From Talaromyces rugulosus (lineage: Eukaryota > Ascomycota > Eurotiomycetes > Eurotiales > Trichocomaceae), in assembly GCF_013368755.1 (NCBI RefSeq), contig NC_049562.1, forward strand, positions 6,200,001 to 6,264,000: DNA of 64,000 nt, given 5' to 3'. Positions 43,050 to 56,023 of the stretch are shown piece by piece (position 1 is the stretch's first letter; the number at the start of each line of letters is the position of its first letter). A program made the position numbers and the translations under genes. Below the pieces are notes generated by a model that ran no database searches, had not been told where the DNA came from, and saw only the letters and a program-made list of their open reading frames with translations.

Positions 43050-44354
43050 ATGGCCGACAGCGCCCCAAAAGTAGCAGCGCGAGAGTGTCGTGAGGCTCTC
43101 GCTGCAGTCAACGAAAAGGCTGAAGCTCTGGCAAACCAAATCAGAAAAAGCACACACTTAATCGTCTTCACCGGTGCTGGCGTGTCGACTTCTGCTGGTG
43201 AGCTCCGCAGATTTCTATTGAAAAAAAAGAGAGAATAAAAAAGAAAAAGAAAACAGTACTAAAACGCGCTACAGGAATCCCTGACTTTCGCGGCCCCAAT
43301 GGAAACTGGACACTGAGAGCCCAAGGCAAACCGCGCACAAAGGCTGACAATACGCTACAGGCTATACCCACGGCATCGCACATGGCGCTTGTGGAATTGC
43401 AGAATCGGGGGATTCTGAAGTATCTCGTCAGTCAGAACTGCGACGGACTTCATAGACGGAGTGGTATTTTGCCTGTAAGAAAGTGGCCTACGTTGACGAC
43501 CGTGCTTTGCTAACTATTTGAAGGAGAAAATATCAGAACTCCACGGGAATAGCAACAGAGAGGCTTGCAAGGACTGCGGCAAGGAATATATCCGAGGTGA
43601 ATACCAACATAACATTTCTAGTTTGAACCATCATTCTCATACCTAGTCAGATTTTCGCGCCGTGGGAAATTACGAAAACGGGGACCATGACCATCGAACA
43701 AGCCGCAAATGCGGCTGTTGCGGCGGCGAGTTGCACGACAGCATCATAAACTTTGGCGAGAATTTACCCGTTCGAGCCCATAAACTGGCTCGTCAAAATG
43801 CCAAAAAGGCTGATCTGTGCCTCGTTTTAGGGTCTTCACTGACTGTGACCCCTGCCAATGAGATCCCTGAAATTGTTGGCCGCAAGAAAGGCGCTCAGCT
43901 TGCGATATGCAATCTTCAAGAGACGCCCATTGATGAGCTGTCCAACTTTCGAATCTTTACAGAAACAGACATCCTAATGACCAAGGTTATGGATAATCTC
44001 GATCTACCAATCCCACAATTTATCCTACAGCGCCGTCTCATGATCAAAGTAGAAACCCAAGATGAAGATCGACACCGAGTAACCGCAACGGGGGTAGACA
44101 CCGACAACACTCCGGTGAGCTTTTTACAAACAGTCAAACTCGAGGGTACTAGACGAATAGCCAGATCAGAACCGTTTGTGCTTAACGTTCGCGAGACTTT
44201 TCAACCGAACGCGCTATTGAAGCTGGAGCTGGAATTTATGGGGCATTACAGCGAGCCGAACCTCGAGCTGGCTCATAAGTATAACGGCGAAGAAGAGGTA
44301 CTGTATATTCTCAAGTTTAATCCGTACATAGGGGAATGGAGTATAGAGAGCTGA
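43050..44354 (+). CDS. Class IV sirtuin (SIRT6/7-like NAD-dependent deacylase)
   Basis: Four exons (43050-43197, 43275-43474, 43524-43596, 43651-44354) give 374 aa. NAD-binding motifs are [21 protein letters not shown] (the GNWT/GVWT variant marks class IV), [11 protein letters not shown], and the catalytic His in ISELHGN. The structural zinc site is C-x2-C (CKDC) with C-x-C-C (CGCCGG) after a His/Asp-rich insert. [11 protein letters not shown] closes the Rossmann fold. Animal relatives deacylate histone H3 and act in chromatin and rDNA control; fungal relatives affect secondary metabolism and development. About 110 residues follow the catalytic core. Paralogue naming within fungi is not attempted. 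Confidence 0.95.
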
Positions 44355-44884
44355 ATTTAAATAAATGTGGCTTGATGTGATCATATCAACATATCTATTG
44401 AGGCTATTATAAGAATATCACTTGATACTGAGAAGTGAAAAAAAAAAAAAAAAAACACAAGTGTGAATATCCGCCTATGGCTCAGAGCATGTTAAAAGCA
44501 TAAATTCATAGTAATAAAGAAAATATCACGACATTTACTTTCCTGTGGTGCTAATGAAAAATTTGATAGACCTAACACTAAATTGCACAAAACATTGTAT
44601 AAGTGAAAGGGAAAAAGCTTTTAGTATGCCTTTAAAGACATTAATTCTTTAACTTAAAGTAACAAAGAAAGTTATCAAACAATCACAAATTATTGGTTGT
44701 CAACAAGGTCCCGTGACTATGACTGTGAATACCATTTCTCATATTATTTGCTCTTCTTTTCTGCCCTCGCTAAACACTGCACACAAAGAATACCTTAACA
44801 ATCCCACACAACTTACACAACTTATCCCTAAATCGTCACCCACAACCAAGGTATGGTATCTACCATTTGCCAGTGTAAATAACA
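44355..44884. other. Intergenic, AT-rich
   Basis: Trailer of the sirtuin gene (A17 run near 44438) and promoter of the next gene. No RNA gene was seen. Confidence 0.5.
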
Positions 44885-46288
44885 ATGCCTACAGGCATCA
44901 CATCTCTACCAGCAGAGCTGTGTCTGCTTATTCTGAAGGATCTCTCTTGTCCCCAGGACCTCTCCAGCCTGATATTGGCGTTTAAGGTCTGGTACAAGAT
45001 ATTCAATTCCAACAAGGGCAGCATAAAGTTCCAGATACTACACAACATTGCAACCCCTGAAGTGGAAGCCGATTTCTGCTTGGCGGTTTATGCGCAACAC
45101 ATGGTAGACGTATACCGCCCGCCATTCAGTGGCAACGATGCAAGCATTAGATTCCAGCTAGAATGCCTGGGTTTTCTCGAAGATGCATTGGAAGGCAAAC
45201 AACAAAGCCTTTTCGAACTTACTCAAGACTTTCACATCGACAAGCTTTTGACCACCGCACAGTTCTTTCATGCCTCCGTCTACTACTACGCTTCCAAGAC
45301 TCTGAACCGTCTAAATCAAGCCGAAAGACTAGGAGCTTCCTCGAAAGCAGTACCTTTGTCTTACTTGGAGCAACAGCGCATCATGAGGGCCTTTTGCAGA
45401 CATGAAATCTATGTCAGTCTGCTGCCATGCTGGATGTACGTGGACACGCCTGTGCGTGGTTTGCGAGCATCACAATCTGCAGAAACCTTTATCGACCAGT
45501 TTAAGCCTTGGGAGATTGAAGAAATAGGCTGCGTGGACCAGTTTATGCAGGATACTGTCGGCGAGGTCTTTGAAAGACTAGAGGACTGTGTCGTTTCACT
45601 GCTTGAGCTAAAGCAAGATTACCTTCTAGCTAAAGCAGACACCAAACTGCTTTCCCCTGAGGAAATAGACGCGTCATACTGGTCGAAGCAGTTCAAAATA
45701 GGAGGTGTTCAGACTCTCCAAGGCAGTTATGAGCGGGGATGGCGCTGCCACTACTTTGCTTCGAGAGGGATCCGCAATGTATTCGAAATGGTCGTGGATC
45801 CGCACTTGAGTATGATTCTAGCATCCCCACATCCAAACCAGTTGCCACCGCCTCTGTTTGGCACAAGGGATCCCATCAAATTACCAAGAACATGCATCGA
45901 GCGCGACGGAAAGCCAGAGCTGAGAGAACATACCATTGGGTGGTCTTTGGCATTTGGCGATAGAACACCTGTTGTCATGGCCAGAGTAAACAAGCAGCTT
46001 AGAAGTTATGGGTATGTCTTTTGGGACGACAAACGGGTTCTGGAGCATGAAACCTTTCAAACACCTCGTGTGCTCCACACGATCGATTTGTGCACTGAGA
46101 AAGGATTTTCTAGGACCCATAGTACAGTCTCTACTGCGCTTGAAGAGAAGATGAAAAATGTCAAGTTGCCTCCTCTGGTTGTGGCCGAGGTTTTGGAGAA
46201 CCTGAGGATCAACGCGAAACTCGAAGTCGGAATTCGCGCCAGTAGGGTCAATCTTATTTCTGTCCTTGGCTTTGTTCCAACCAATTGA
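44885..46288 (+). CDS. F-box-like protein of unknown function
   Basis: Single exon, 467 aa. The N-terminus (ITSLPAELCLLILKDLSCPQDLSSLILAFKVWYKIF, given here in parts: LPAELCLLILKDL and LSSLILAFKVWY) has the Leu-Pro start and spacing of an F-box, which binds Skp1 in SCF ubiquitin ligases. The remaining 420 residues show no recognised repeat (no LRR or WD). This arrangement is frequent among lineage-specific fungal F-box-like orphans, so the substrate is unknown. The gene is intronless with clean ends. Confidence 0.8.
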   Translation: MPTGITSLPAELCLLILKDLSCPQDLSSLILAFKVWYKIFNSNKGSIKFQILHNIATPEVEADFCLAVYAQHMVDVYRPPFSGNDASIRFQLECLGFLEDALEGKQQSLFELTQDFHIDKLLTTAQFFHASVYYYASKTLNRLNQAERLGASSKAVPLSYLEQQRIMRAFCRHEIYVSLLPCWMYVDTPVRGLRASQSAETFIDQFKPWEIEEIGCVDQFMQDTVGEVFERLEDCVVSLLELKQDYLLAKADTKLLSPEEIDASYWSKQFKIGGVQTLQGSYERGWRCHYFASRGIRNVFEMVVDPHLSMILASPHPNQLPPPLFGTRDPIKLPRTCIERDGKPELREHTIGWSLAFGDRTPVVMARVNKQLRSYGYVFWDDKRVLEHETFQTPRVLHTIDLCTEKGFSRTHSTVSTALEEKMKNVKLPPLVVAEVLENLRINAKLEVGIRASRVNLISVLGFVPTN

Positions 46289-47194
46289 TGAGAGGGCTAG
46301 CCTCACCCCAGCGAGTTTGTGAACGTCGAGAATCCATGACGGTTGGGTATGAAGTCATTTTATGAAAATTCTGCCTTCAACATCATCTGGCAGTTTTAGG
46401 TTTCTTATGTTAGCGCAGTATGCACACCACAGGTCCAATGATATTGTGCAAATTCTAGCCTATAGTTCGAAATAGTATTGCTGCTCGTATCGATCTGAGA
46501 TGGCCTTCTTTTTTGCTTCAATAATAATGGCCTTCAGCTAGGTAGCTAACGGTATACCAACCCTGCTTATCTGTTTCTCGACGATGGGTTTCACGCCGTA
46601 GTGATATCGTGGATTTAAATAATAATGAATAACCAGCTAATCGAGACGAATTCGAGACGAATTGGTGTTTGATATTTAACTCAGGATACCTCTAGGCTGT
46701 TATCGAATCGCATCGCCAAAGCAATAGAAATCGGTTTCGTGCGTTTAATGTTGGTACAGATGAAGTTTTTCTCTAGCGACTACCCTGGGAGGATTAGTAT
46801 GCTTTAAACTGTAGGGCTGGAATGGATATATACCCATGACATCGAACGAGAAAGTCATTGGGATTGCTGTGACCCCTACTCTTCATCCAAGTCTCGCGTA
46901 TTTCCTAGTTTCCTGTGGCATACCTCGAATTTTTTCAGGTTGGCCAGATGAGTCGCTCATGATTTCGATGATAATTTGACAAGATCATTTATGCAAAGGT
47001 TAACTCTGGTGATGACTGTACGCGACACAACAAAGAGCACGAGGTGGTGCCCGCGGAGGCAAGACCCAACTCCGGCGCCCCCGCTTCCCCAGATATGCAC
47101 ATCACAACACAACATGTTTCTTTCTCACTCTCTTTCCTTTGGAAGATACTCTTCGTGTCCTTTATATATAAAAGCACTGCTCAATTGTAGGAGG
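46289..47194. other. Intergenic, 0.9 kb
   Basis: AT-rich trailer of the F-box-like gene and promoter of the gamma-glutamyltransferase gene, with a TATA-like tttatatataaaa at 47161-47173 about 25 bp before the ATG. No gene was seen. Confidence 0.5.
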
Positions 47195-49174
47195 ATGTCT
47201 GCCTACCGTGCCTCGTCATTCCCCAGCCGAAGAAGTGTTGTCCACAGTCTTCATGGAATCGTCGCTTGCACACAGCCACTGGCTACTGCTGCCGGACAGA
47301 AAATATTACGAAATGGTGGAAATGCTGCGGTATGATAGAGTTCCCTGATTCGTGCGACGGAGAGTAGCTGACAAGGAAAAGGACGCCGCGGTTGCTGTAG
47401 GTTCGTTATTCTAAACTCATCGCTTTACCTCCTTCTGACACAGGCAGCCGCTGCTTTGAATGTCACAGAACCGGGGTCTACTGGAATCGGGGGTGATATG
47501 TTCTGTCTGTACTATGATGCGGAGTCGCGTCAAGTCCATGCTATGAATGGGTCCGGTAGGTCACCCGGTAGTATCACGTTGGATGCAGTACGTCGCAAAT
47601 TAGGGGTTCTACCAGATACAGTAGACGGAACAATCCCAATTACGGATTCCTGCGCAGTCACTGTCCCCGGAGCAGCTGCTGGATGGGTTGATACAGTCGA
47701 AAGATTTGGCAGTGGTAGGCTGTCCATGGCAGAGATTCTGCAGCCGGCGATTGAACTGGCGGAAGAAGGATATCCTGTGTCTGAAATTTCTTCTTGGATG
47801 GTATATTTTCCCTAAATATGTTTTTTTAAAGAATTTTCTAAGGCCCATGATTTCTAGTGGCAAACAAGCGAGACCAAAATACTCACAGGAAACAGCCTGT
47901 CTGCAGCTCGAGACTATCTCATACCTGAGAAGGATGGCTTTCGCGCCCCACGGACGGGCGAAATAATTAAAAGCCCACACCTAGCAGAAACATTCAGACT
48001 TCTCGCAAAAGACGGTAAACGTGGCTTCTATCAAGGACGCATTGCAGATTCGATTGTGGAGGCCGTTCAATCTCGAGGCGGTTTTCTTAGTCACGAGGAC
48101 TTGAGACATCATCTAGAGACTGGGTCTCAAGACGTGGAAGCATTGTCTCTCACAATAAATACTCAACTTTTACAGCAGCCAAGCTCTGGTATCTTGCCAG
48201 AAGAAATTCGTCTATGGGAACACCCGCCAAATGGTCAAGGAATCGTTGCTCTGATGGCATTGGGGATTCTGCAGAGCCTTAGACGCACTGGACAACTGGA
48301 GCCATTTAATTCGGTTTCAGACCACAACAGTGTCCGGTATCTACATGCATTGATCGAAAGCTTCCGTATCGCCTTTGCTGATGCGAAATGGTGGGTCACC
48401 GATCCCGACCATACTGCGGTCCCAGCAGAGCTTTTGTCAGATGCATACCTTTCATCAAGAGCAGATCTCTTCTCAGACAACAAAAGAGCATCCAATCTCA
48501 AACCTTTACGACTGAGCCCAGCGTACAATTCTTGTGATACTGCATATTTCGCAGTGACTGACCGATATGGAAATGGCATCTCATTCATCAACAGTCTTTA
48601 CGGAAACTTTGGGAGTTGTATAATACCAGAGAACACTGGATTTATTCTACAAGGCAGAGGCGCCAGTTTTTCACTCAATCCCGATCATCCAAATGCTGTA
48701 GCGCCCAGGAAAAGACCATACCACACTATCATTCCGGCATTAACTACTACATCAGGCGAAAACGGTGAGCACTTATTGCACTCGGTATATGGAGTAATGG
48801 GCGGGTTTATGCAGCCGCAAGGCCATGTCCAGGTATTGCTCAACCAATTGCTATTTCAAATGACTCCCCAATCTGCGCTCGACGCGCCTAGAATCTGCGT
48901 CGGCAGTTCATTGCCGCCGCAGCCAGGCGAAACACAGCTAGACGACTTTGATCCATCAGATACGGTATCTTTGGAGGAGGGAATTCCAACTCATGTGGTA
49001 GAAGGTCTGCGGAATTTAGGACACAGAGTACATGTAGTCGAAGGTGATTGGGGCAAGAGAGAGATTTTTGGTCGAGGTCAGGTTATCCGTGCTCATGTTG
49101 ATGATGCTCACGGAAAGACTGTGTATAGTGCGGGGAGCGATCCCCGAGGAGATGGAGCAGCATTTCCAGTGTAG
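47195..49174 (+). CDS. Gamma-glutamyltransferase (gamma-glutamyltranspeptidase)
   Basis: Four exons (47195-47329, 47382-47400, 47448-47800, 47858-49174) give 607 aa. The protein is an Ntn hydrolase that cleaves the gamma-glutamyl bond of glutathione and related amides. Landmarks are the N-terminal [20 protein letters not shown] and STGIGGDMF (substrate-binding Gly loop), then the autocatalytic nucleophile Thr in [27 protein letters not shown], and [13 protein letters not shown]. No signal peptide or N-terminal anchor is seen, so a cytosolic bacterial-like form is possible. Exon 2 is only 19 nt (encoding DAAVAV), and conserved residues fix the joins. Confidence 0.94.
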
Positions 49175-49414
49175 ATACTACATTTCATGAAATTTGAGGA
49201 AGTCTTCTGCTGAGGATAAAATTCAATAGTGCATTTGGATGTTTGATATTGATTTGCCGAAAGCGGCCTAGCGTGTTCTCAGCTCCGATTCCGCTCCCAA
49301 AAAAATAATTGAGTCATCGACCGTTCTTCTTATCATCTCTCCGTCCAGACTTTTCCCCCCCAACTCGCAAATAGCTGTCGAAAACACTCAATTATTATCC
49401 TATAAGCTGCCAAA

Positions 49415-50876
49415 ATGAGCAATCCCAAAGTGGCCGAGAATATGTTGTGGGGAGGTCGTTTCACTGGTATCAACTCTAATAATTGGCAACCCTTCATGCA
49501 CAGAGGGCTAACATATACTGTTTCGTGAAGAGGGACTCGATCCACTTATGGTCAAATACAATGAATCGCTGCCCTATGACCGCATTTTCTGGAAACAAGA
49601 CATTGCCGGTTCCCTCGCCTTTGCGCGCGCCAACGCCCGCGGCGGCATTCTGACCCAGCACGAACTGTCGGAAATCGAGCGCGGCTTCCAGCAGATTACT
49701 CAAGAATGGAGCACCGACTCGTTCGCCGCCAAGCCAGATGACGAGGATATTCACACTGCGAATGAGCGCCGACTGGGTGAGATCATTGGCAAAGACATTG
49801 GTGGAAAACTGCACACGGGCCGTTCGCGAAACGAGCAGATTGCTACGGATATGCGACTGTGGTTGCGAGACGAGCTGCGCACGCTGGATGGCTTCTTGTC
49901 AGATCTCATCAAAGTCTCGATAGCTCGTGCAGAGCAGGACATTGAGTACCTGATGCCCGGATACACACACTTGCAAAAGGCCCAGCCCGTCCGATGGTCT
50001 CACTGGCTGCTATCGCATGCCGTCGCCTTTGCGTCAGAACTGGAGCGATTGCGAGAAGTCATCAACCGAGTCAACAAGTGTCCTCTTGGAACCGGTGCGC
50101 TTGCTGGAAACCCTTTTCACATTGACCGCGAAGGCATGGCCAAGGAGCTAGGCTTTGACGGTCTCACGACCAACTCCATGAACACTGTCGCCGACCGTGA
50201 CTTTGCCATGGAAACAATGCAATGGGGCAGTTCGTTCATGCTGAAGATCTCTCGATGGGCCGAGGACCTCATCATCTACAGCAGTCTCGAGTTCGGCTTT
50301 ATCCGGTTAGCCGACGCCTACTCCACGGGCTCATCGCTCATGCCGCAGAAGAAGAATGCAGACAGTCTCGAGCTTCTTCGTGGCAAGGCCGGACGTGCCT
50401 TTGGTCAAATGGCCGGTCTCATGATGACTATCAAGGGACTCCCGACGACGTACAACAAGGACCTTCAAGAGAGTGTTGAGCCGCTTCTCGATCACACCAA
50501 GACCGTCGGTGACAGCATCCAGATCGCCACCGGTGTTCTCTCCACATTGACTGTGAATCCCGAGAAGATGAAGGCTGCTCTGGCTCCTGAAATGCTCGCC
50601 ACCGAGTTTGCTGACTATCTTGTGCGCAAGGGCGTTCCGTTCCGAGAGGGTCACCATATTTCCGGCCGTGTTGTTGCTTTGGCAGAGAACACCAATGTCC
50701 CCATGGACACGCTCTCGCTTGAGCAGCTGCAGGCAATCGACAGCCGATTCGGATCCGATGTGCAGGAATGTCTCGACTATGAACGCGCTGTTGAGCTGAA
50801 GGATGCAATTGGTGGCACCAGCAAGCGAGCAGTCCGCGAGCAGATTGAGACATTGAAGGCTATTCTTTCGGCCTAA
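49415..50876 (+). CDS. ARG4: Argininosuccinate lyase
   Basis: Two exons (49415-49466, 49531-50876) give 465 aa, the family length. It cleaves argininosuccinate to arginine and fumarate, the last step of arginine synthesis, and forms a homotetramer. Visible are LWGGRFT at the start, DEDIHTANERRLGE, KLHTGRSRNEQ, the HLQKAQP His region and the fumarase/aspartase superfamily signature GSSLMPQKKN containing the flexible catalytic Ser loop. The first exon is very short but encodes the conserved N-terminus. The gene stands 240 bp from the previous one. Confidence 0.98.
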
Positions 50877-51419
50877 AGTGCTTGACTGCGGTGGAAGTAG
50901 TATGAGAATAAAAAAAATATTTTTTCGTTTGTATGTAACAGGACGGGAAATATAGTTTAATGTTTAGGGCTTTATCATGTCTTTAAAAAATGGATACACA
51001 TACTTTTAGATATCTGCCAATTCTGAGTATTATTAATAGTCTTTCTTTCATTAAAGATATGAGTTATCCTGAAGCGAGGGACAATAGTTGCCAACTATAT
51101 CAAAGAGTAACAAGGAATAAACAAATGTTTTTACTTAGTGTCAACATGAAAATTTAATTAATTCGTATATAAAGTTGATTATTTCTTAGATGCTAGGAAG
51201 TACCCTATTTTTCTATGTTTTTATAAAAAATCTATGTAATTAATACAAACAGTTATATGTTTAAAAATAGTTCAGCCGCTGCACAGACACAGCCGAAGCG
51301 TGAAGGATTTGGACCGTTTAGGGACTGGTCTTAAATTAGGAAGCTGATGGTAAATAAAAGCGAAGAGGCTTAGCACTTCTTACCCCTCCCATCAACATTC
51401 AAACTTCCAGCGCGCAAAC
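50877..51419. other. Intergenic before STAND gene
   Basis: Strongly AT-rich trailer of the lyase gene, then a short promoter for the STAND gene. No repeats or RNA gene were seen. Confidence 0.5.
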
Positions 51420-54400
51420 ATGACTCTAGGGCCCAGCGACAACGTGCCCACGTCGGTCAAGGAGATTTGGAAGAATGCAATCTTCCGATTCCAAGAACGC
51501 ACTGGCTACATGCTCGGTTCCTCTGTATCTAAATCTCCAGAGGATCTGCGAAAGGCCCTCGACTTGCATTATGGCCAGCAAGCAGGCGATGAGCGGACGG
51601 CGAAAGCCAAAGACATGGGACTGAAGATAATATCATGCATCCAGCTTTTGGGCGGCATGGCGGCAGACGGTGTCTCCGGGGTAAGGGCCTTCAAAAAAAA
51701 ACTACTTATCTTTCTCAAGTGTTAAATTATGTAGGTGTTCGCTCCTGCTCCTATCTGTTTCAAAGCGTTGTCTTTTCTTCTCGATATCCCGAAGAAGATT
51801 CACGATTTTCATGGCGAAATAAATGCAATTTTTGAAGAAGTCGGCCCGGCGATCGCCCAATTCCGAATCTATCAGCGCATGGATGAAAACACGGGGATTG
51901 ACGAGCTCTTGCGATCCTCCATCTACGAGGTGATGGTGAGCTTTGTGGATATTTGTGCAAACTGCATAAATATTCAAAAGGAAGACCGATGGAAGAGTTT
52001 GAAACGTAATGCAAAGAGAGTGTTGCTAGATGACCGTTCTGTCCAGACAGAGCTGGAGAATTTCAAAACACTCACCCAGCGACAGTTCGACACTCAGGCG
52101 ACTCTCACCTTGGAGGCTGCTCTCGACACAAAACAGTATGTGGCCTTCATTAAAACGACGACTGTTGAAATTGGGACGGATGCAAAAGCGATCAAGACAG
52201 ATGTTTCCAGCCTGGTGGAGACCGATCAAAAGCGAACTTTAGATGAGACTCGAAAGAAGCATTTAACTACCATTAAAACCAAACTTGGGCTAAAAGACGA
52301 TCAAATAGGCAGGGTAATTGACGAGCGCGAGAATATTTGGAAAAATTCGATTGAGGATAGCGGAAACTGGCTAAGCAGCCTCGATCAGTATAGACAATGG
52401 ATCGACGGAACTAGTTCCGGAAACCTGCTTTTACTGACTGGAGATCCAGGAACAGGAAAATCACACTTGGTCTCTGCGATCTGCTATCAAATCAAGGAAA
52501 TAAAATCTGGAAACTTGACATCCAAGGCTGAACGGAGCTTGGTTGGCTACTACTCCTTTTCCCTTGCTGCAAAAGAAAACAAACGCCGACCAGAGACGGC
52601 AGTCAAGATCATTTGCGCACAATTAGCAGAGCAGGATTCTGTCTATGCAAAGAATGTGGCTGCCATTTGTGGGGAAAAGGATGAAAAGCTAAGGGATACA
52701 GCTGAGTGCAGTGACCTTTGGAAGACCTTGGGATTTGACTCCCCGGCGAAGAACACGACCCATTACATTATTTTGGACTCGATTGGGAGCTTGGATGGCC
52801 CAGAGCTCGATAGGCTGATTCGGGCAATTAAACACCGGCCAGTCATCGATTCCGACGAAGAAGAGAAGGACATACGCCTTCGAATTCTTGTCACTGGGGA
52901 GCCCGATGCATTTCAATCAGGAAACCTCGACGTGACGGAAATTCCCACCATTGATATCACACAGTATAACAAAGACGACATAAGCTTGTTTATTGAAAAA
53001 GAACTACAGAATATGGATCTTTTCCAGGGAGAGGATGAAGACTCAAAGAGATTGAAGAACACTGTTGAGGAACGACTCCTGGAGAGATCAAATAACAGCT
53101 ACTTTACTGTTCGACAGGACCTAGAAAAGGTTAAAGATATAAGCACCTCCAGTGGTACAGAGGAGGAACTTAACCGAATTTTACAAGAGTCCAATGCCGG
53201 TCTGGAGGAATTGGTGAGATCGGACATTGAAGCTCTTGAAGCTATATTGAAGCCGAGAGAGATCGACGAGGTCAACGAGCTCCTCATCTGGGTCGTTGCC
53301 GGAGCCGTATTCTTTAGCTTCAAGGAGCTCACAGCTGCTCTATTTCTTCGCTTCAAAACCGTGCCCCTCCAACCGCTCCTACAAAAGTTCACGAGCAAAT
53401 ACTCGAAACTATTTAACTTGGTATATGGAGGGGAACGACTCGCTATCAAGGATCTCGTCGAGAGCCATGTTGTTGCTAATAGAGACAAACAAAGGGAGTC
53501 TGCCGACGATCCGAAGATCACAGCAACCATCACCATCTCAAACGCGAGTGTCAAGGCAGCACAGCGCTTCTTCTGGGATTTGAATCACCACTCCTTTCTT
53601 GAGGGATTCACATTCAAATCCGGATCACAATTTTATGACACGATCCCAGCCAAAATTCAGTTATATGTTGTTGATGCTCACTTTGAGATTATCAAGCGAG
53701 CATTTGATTTCTTCTGCCAACCGTCGGTAGACGACAGAGCAAAAGACATCGGGTATTATTTGATGGCGTATATTCCCAGCCACCTCGACTCCTTATATGA
53801 AGCAACCGGTTTCGACGAGCTTCAGGAGAAAGATAAACAATATATTGGGTCATGTATTACCGAAATATTCTCGGCAGGAGACTGGATTGAAAAGAGCTGG
53901 GACTTCCGTGGGTGGACCCAGTGGTACCGCAACAGTGAAGATATCGCCATCTTTTGGAAATGGCTGGACGATCCAAAGGCAACTAGCCATCTGGGGTCTC
54001 TTGGAAAGAGTTGGCTAGCACGACTCAAGAACGAGACAGATCGGAATCAGGCTTTGCTGACTCCGATTATGACGACTATTGCACGACACTGGCTACAAGA
54101 TACTGACTGGGATCCGTGGGATGCATACACATGGATTAACGGCTTTCTCGAGATGGTGAGAATTTTTGCCAGTTAAACAGAGTTCTTGTTTTAACCTTTT
54201 TTGTTATAGGGCGTCACAGAATCACTTCCCGAAGAGGCAAGCGAGAACCTCGAAGAGGAAGGTGACAATAAATCAGCGTCTGAAATAGACGAGGACCAAA
54301 GCGATGATGATGCCGAAGAAGATGAAGCAACATCTAAAGGAAATACGACTACGATGATTAGAAAAGCCGAAGAATGGTGCAAACAAATTCTAAAAGTGAC

Positions 54401-56023
54401 CGAAGTGGATTACATTTGGTGCACTAGGATGGGTACAACATTTGCTCGTAGCTACGATTTTCCCGCCGCCATTGAGCTCTATATCCAGGTAAGTTGGTTA
54501 TCCTTGTCTAGAGGGTATATTTCTCATCTAATCGTGGTTTTTAAAAGGCGGCTAGCATTCTCCAAGCCGAGGATCCCGTCGATAAGGAAAAGCTGTGTGA
54601 TGTCTACAAAAATCTGGGTGGATGGTCGACCGATTCAGACACGGCGATAGGCTACTACAAAAAAGCGCTAGAGCAAGATACAAACGTCATAGAGATCATT
54701 TATGTCATGTGCAAACGATATATCCATGCGGGCAAGGGCGAGGAGGCGCAACTCATCATCCACAGGATTGTGACCGAGAAGATATCTGATTCGGAATCAA
54801 CGTCTCTTTCTGAGTTACTGAAATTTACAACTAATGACTGGGGTACAGGCAGCCTCCAATTTTTCATGGCTATCATATTGCTTGCTTCGATGTCCTCGGG
54901 GTGGTGGCCTGTGGTGGAGGGCGAGATAGAGGCCGCGATCAAGAATGCACGTGAGGAGGGAAAACAGGAACTTCTTCCAATCCTGCTTTTGAACTTGGGT
55001 ATCTTCGCCTATCATTGTCGTGAAAAGGGTTCTAGGGAAGAATTGAGGAGAGCGGTAGGCCATTGGCGTGAATGTCTGGTCACACTGCATCAAATTTTTA
55101 AGGAGACGGAGGCCGATCTAGAGCGACTCCAGCTTGTCGAGAGACAGGCCGTCGGCTACCTTAGCTTGGCTTATTTCGAACAACAAGAAGAGGTCCCTCT
55201 CAGCGTCTTCAAAAGTGATTGGATATCATCAAACACGAAATATGTTGTTGCCTCGCATTACACATCGTGTGGACAGCGGAGTGAAGCACGGGATTTGTTG
55301 AGATCCGAAATGGTCGAAGCATTCAACATTTTGTGTGATGACGACATTAGTAATGATGCCTGGGGATTTTTCAAGCTATCTCGTATTCTAAATCAGACTG
55401 GAGATTTTGATAATGCCCGTAAAGCAAATCTGCTGGCTCCCAGGTTGAAATTTGACGGAGAAGTGTTGCAAACATTTTTGGCATCCAAGGATGGGGGGTT
55501 GGACGAAGCGTCACAAAACATCCTTGACTTTTACCAAAGCAACTGCCTAGACAGTGATGACCCGAAACGAAATCGTCGCAAGGTGTTGGGTGAAGTTAAG
55601 AGGCTGTTCGGGGCGACAGATGGGGATAGTGAAAATGTTTCACGCTACAAGGAAATTTTGGATATTCTCGGCTATCTCGACCACATGGGCAACGAAAGCT
55701 CTATTTGCGATAACTGTAACGCGGAGTGGGATGACGAAACCTCGCTTAACACGTGCAAGAGGTGTTACAACCTGGATCTCTGCGATGCCTGTTTGGATAA
55801 ATTGCGATCAACGGAGACGGAGATTACGGTTCTTGTATGCAACAAATCTCACGACTGGTGGAATGGGGGGGTATGGACTATGGAGCGGTATATCCAGAGT
55901 TGTAAGAAGCTTGTACCGCTTGCATCTGAGGATGGTAGCATCGAGCTTGTCTCGATGTCAAAATGGCTTGGAGTTCTGTGTGAAGAATGGGGACTATCGA
56001 AGGCTGATTGGGACTTTGAGTAG
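51420..56023 (+). CDS. STAND/NLR-type protein: Goodbye domain, NACHT-like ATPase, TPR-like repeats, ZZ zinc finger
   Basis: Four exons (51420-51680, 51735-54155, 54210-54488, 54548-56023) give 1478 aa with phase kept throughout. Residues about 1-130 match the fungal Goodbye N-terminal effector/signalling domain (IWKNAIFRFQERTG, VFAPAPICFKALSFLLDIP, FRIYQRMDEN). A helical linker follows, then a P-loop NTPase: Walker A LLTGDPGTGKSH at about 323-331 and Walker B HYIILDSIGSLDG near 433, as in NACHT. An acidic linker lies near 895-940, then helical TPR-like repeats (YYKKALEQDTN and neighbours). Residues about 1374-1425 form a ZZ-type finger, CDNC and CKRCYNLDLCDAC, with a late Cys/His. Such proteins act as intracellular receptors in heterokaryon incompatibility or non-self sensing. 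The ligand is unknown. The C-terminal ZZ is not the usual ANK/WD/TPR end. Confidence 0.9.
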
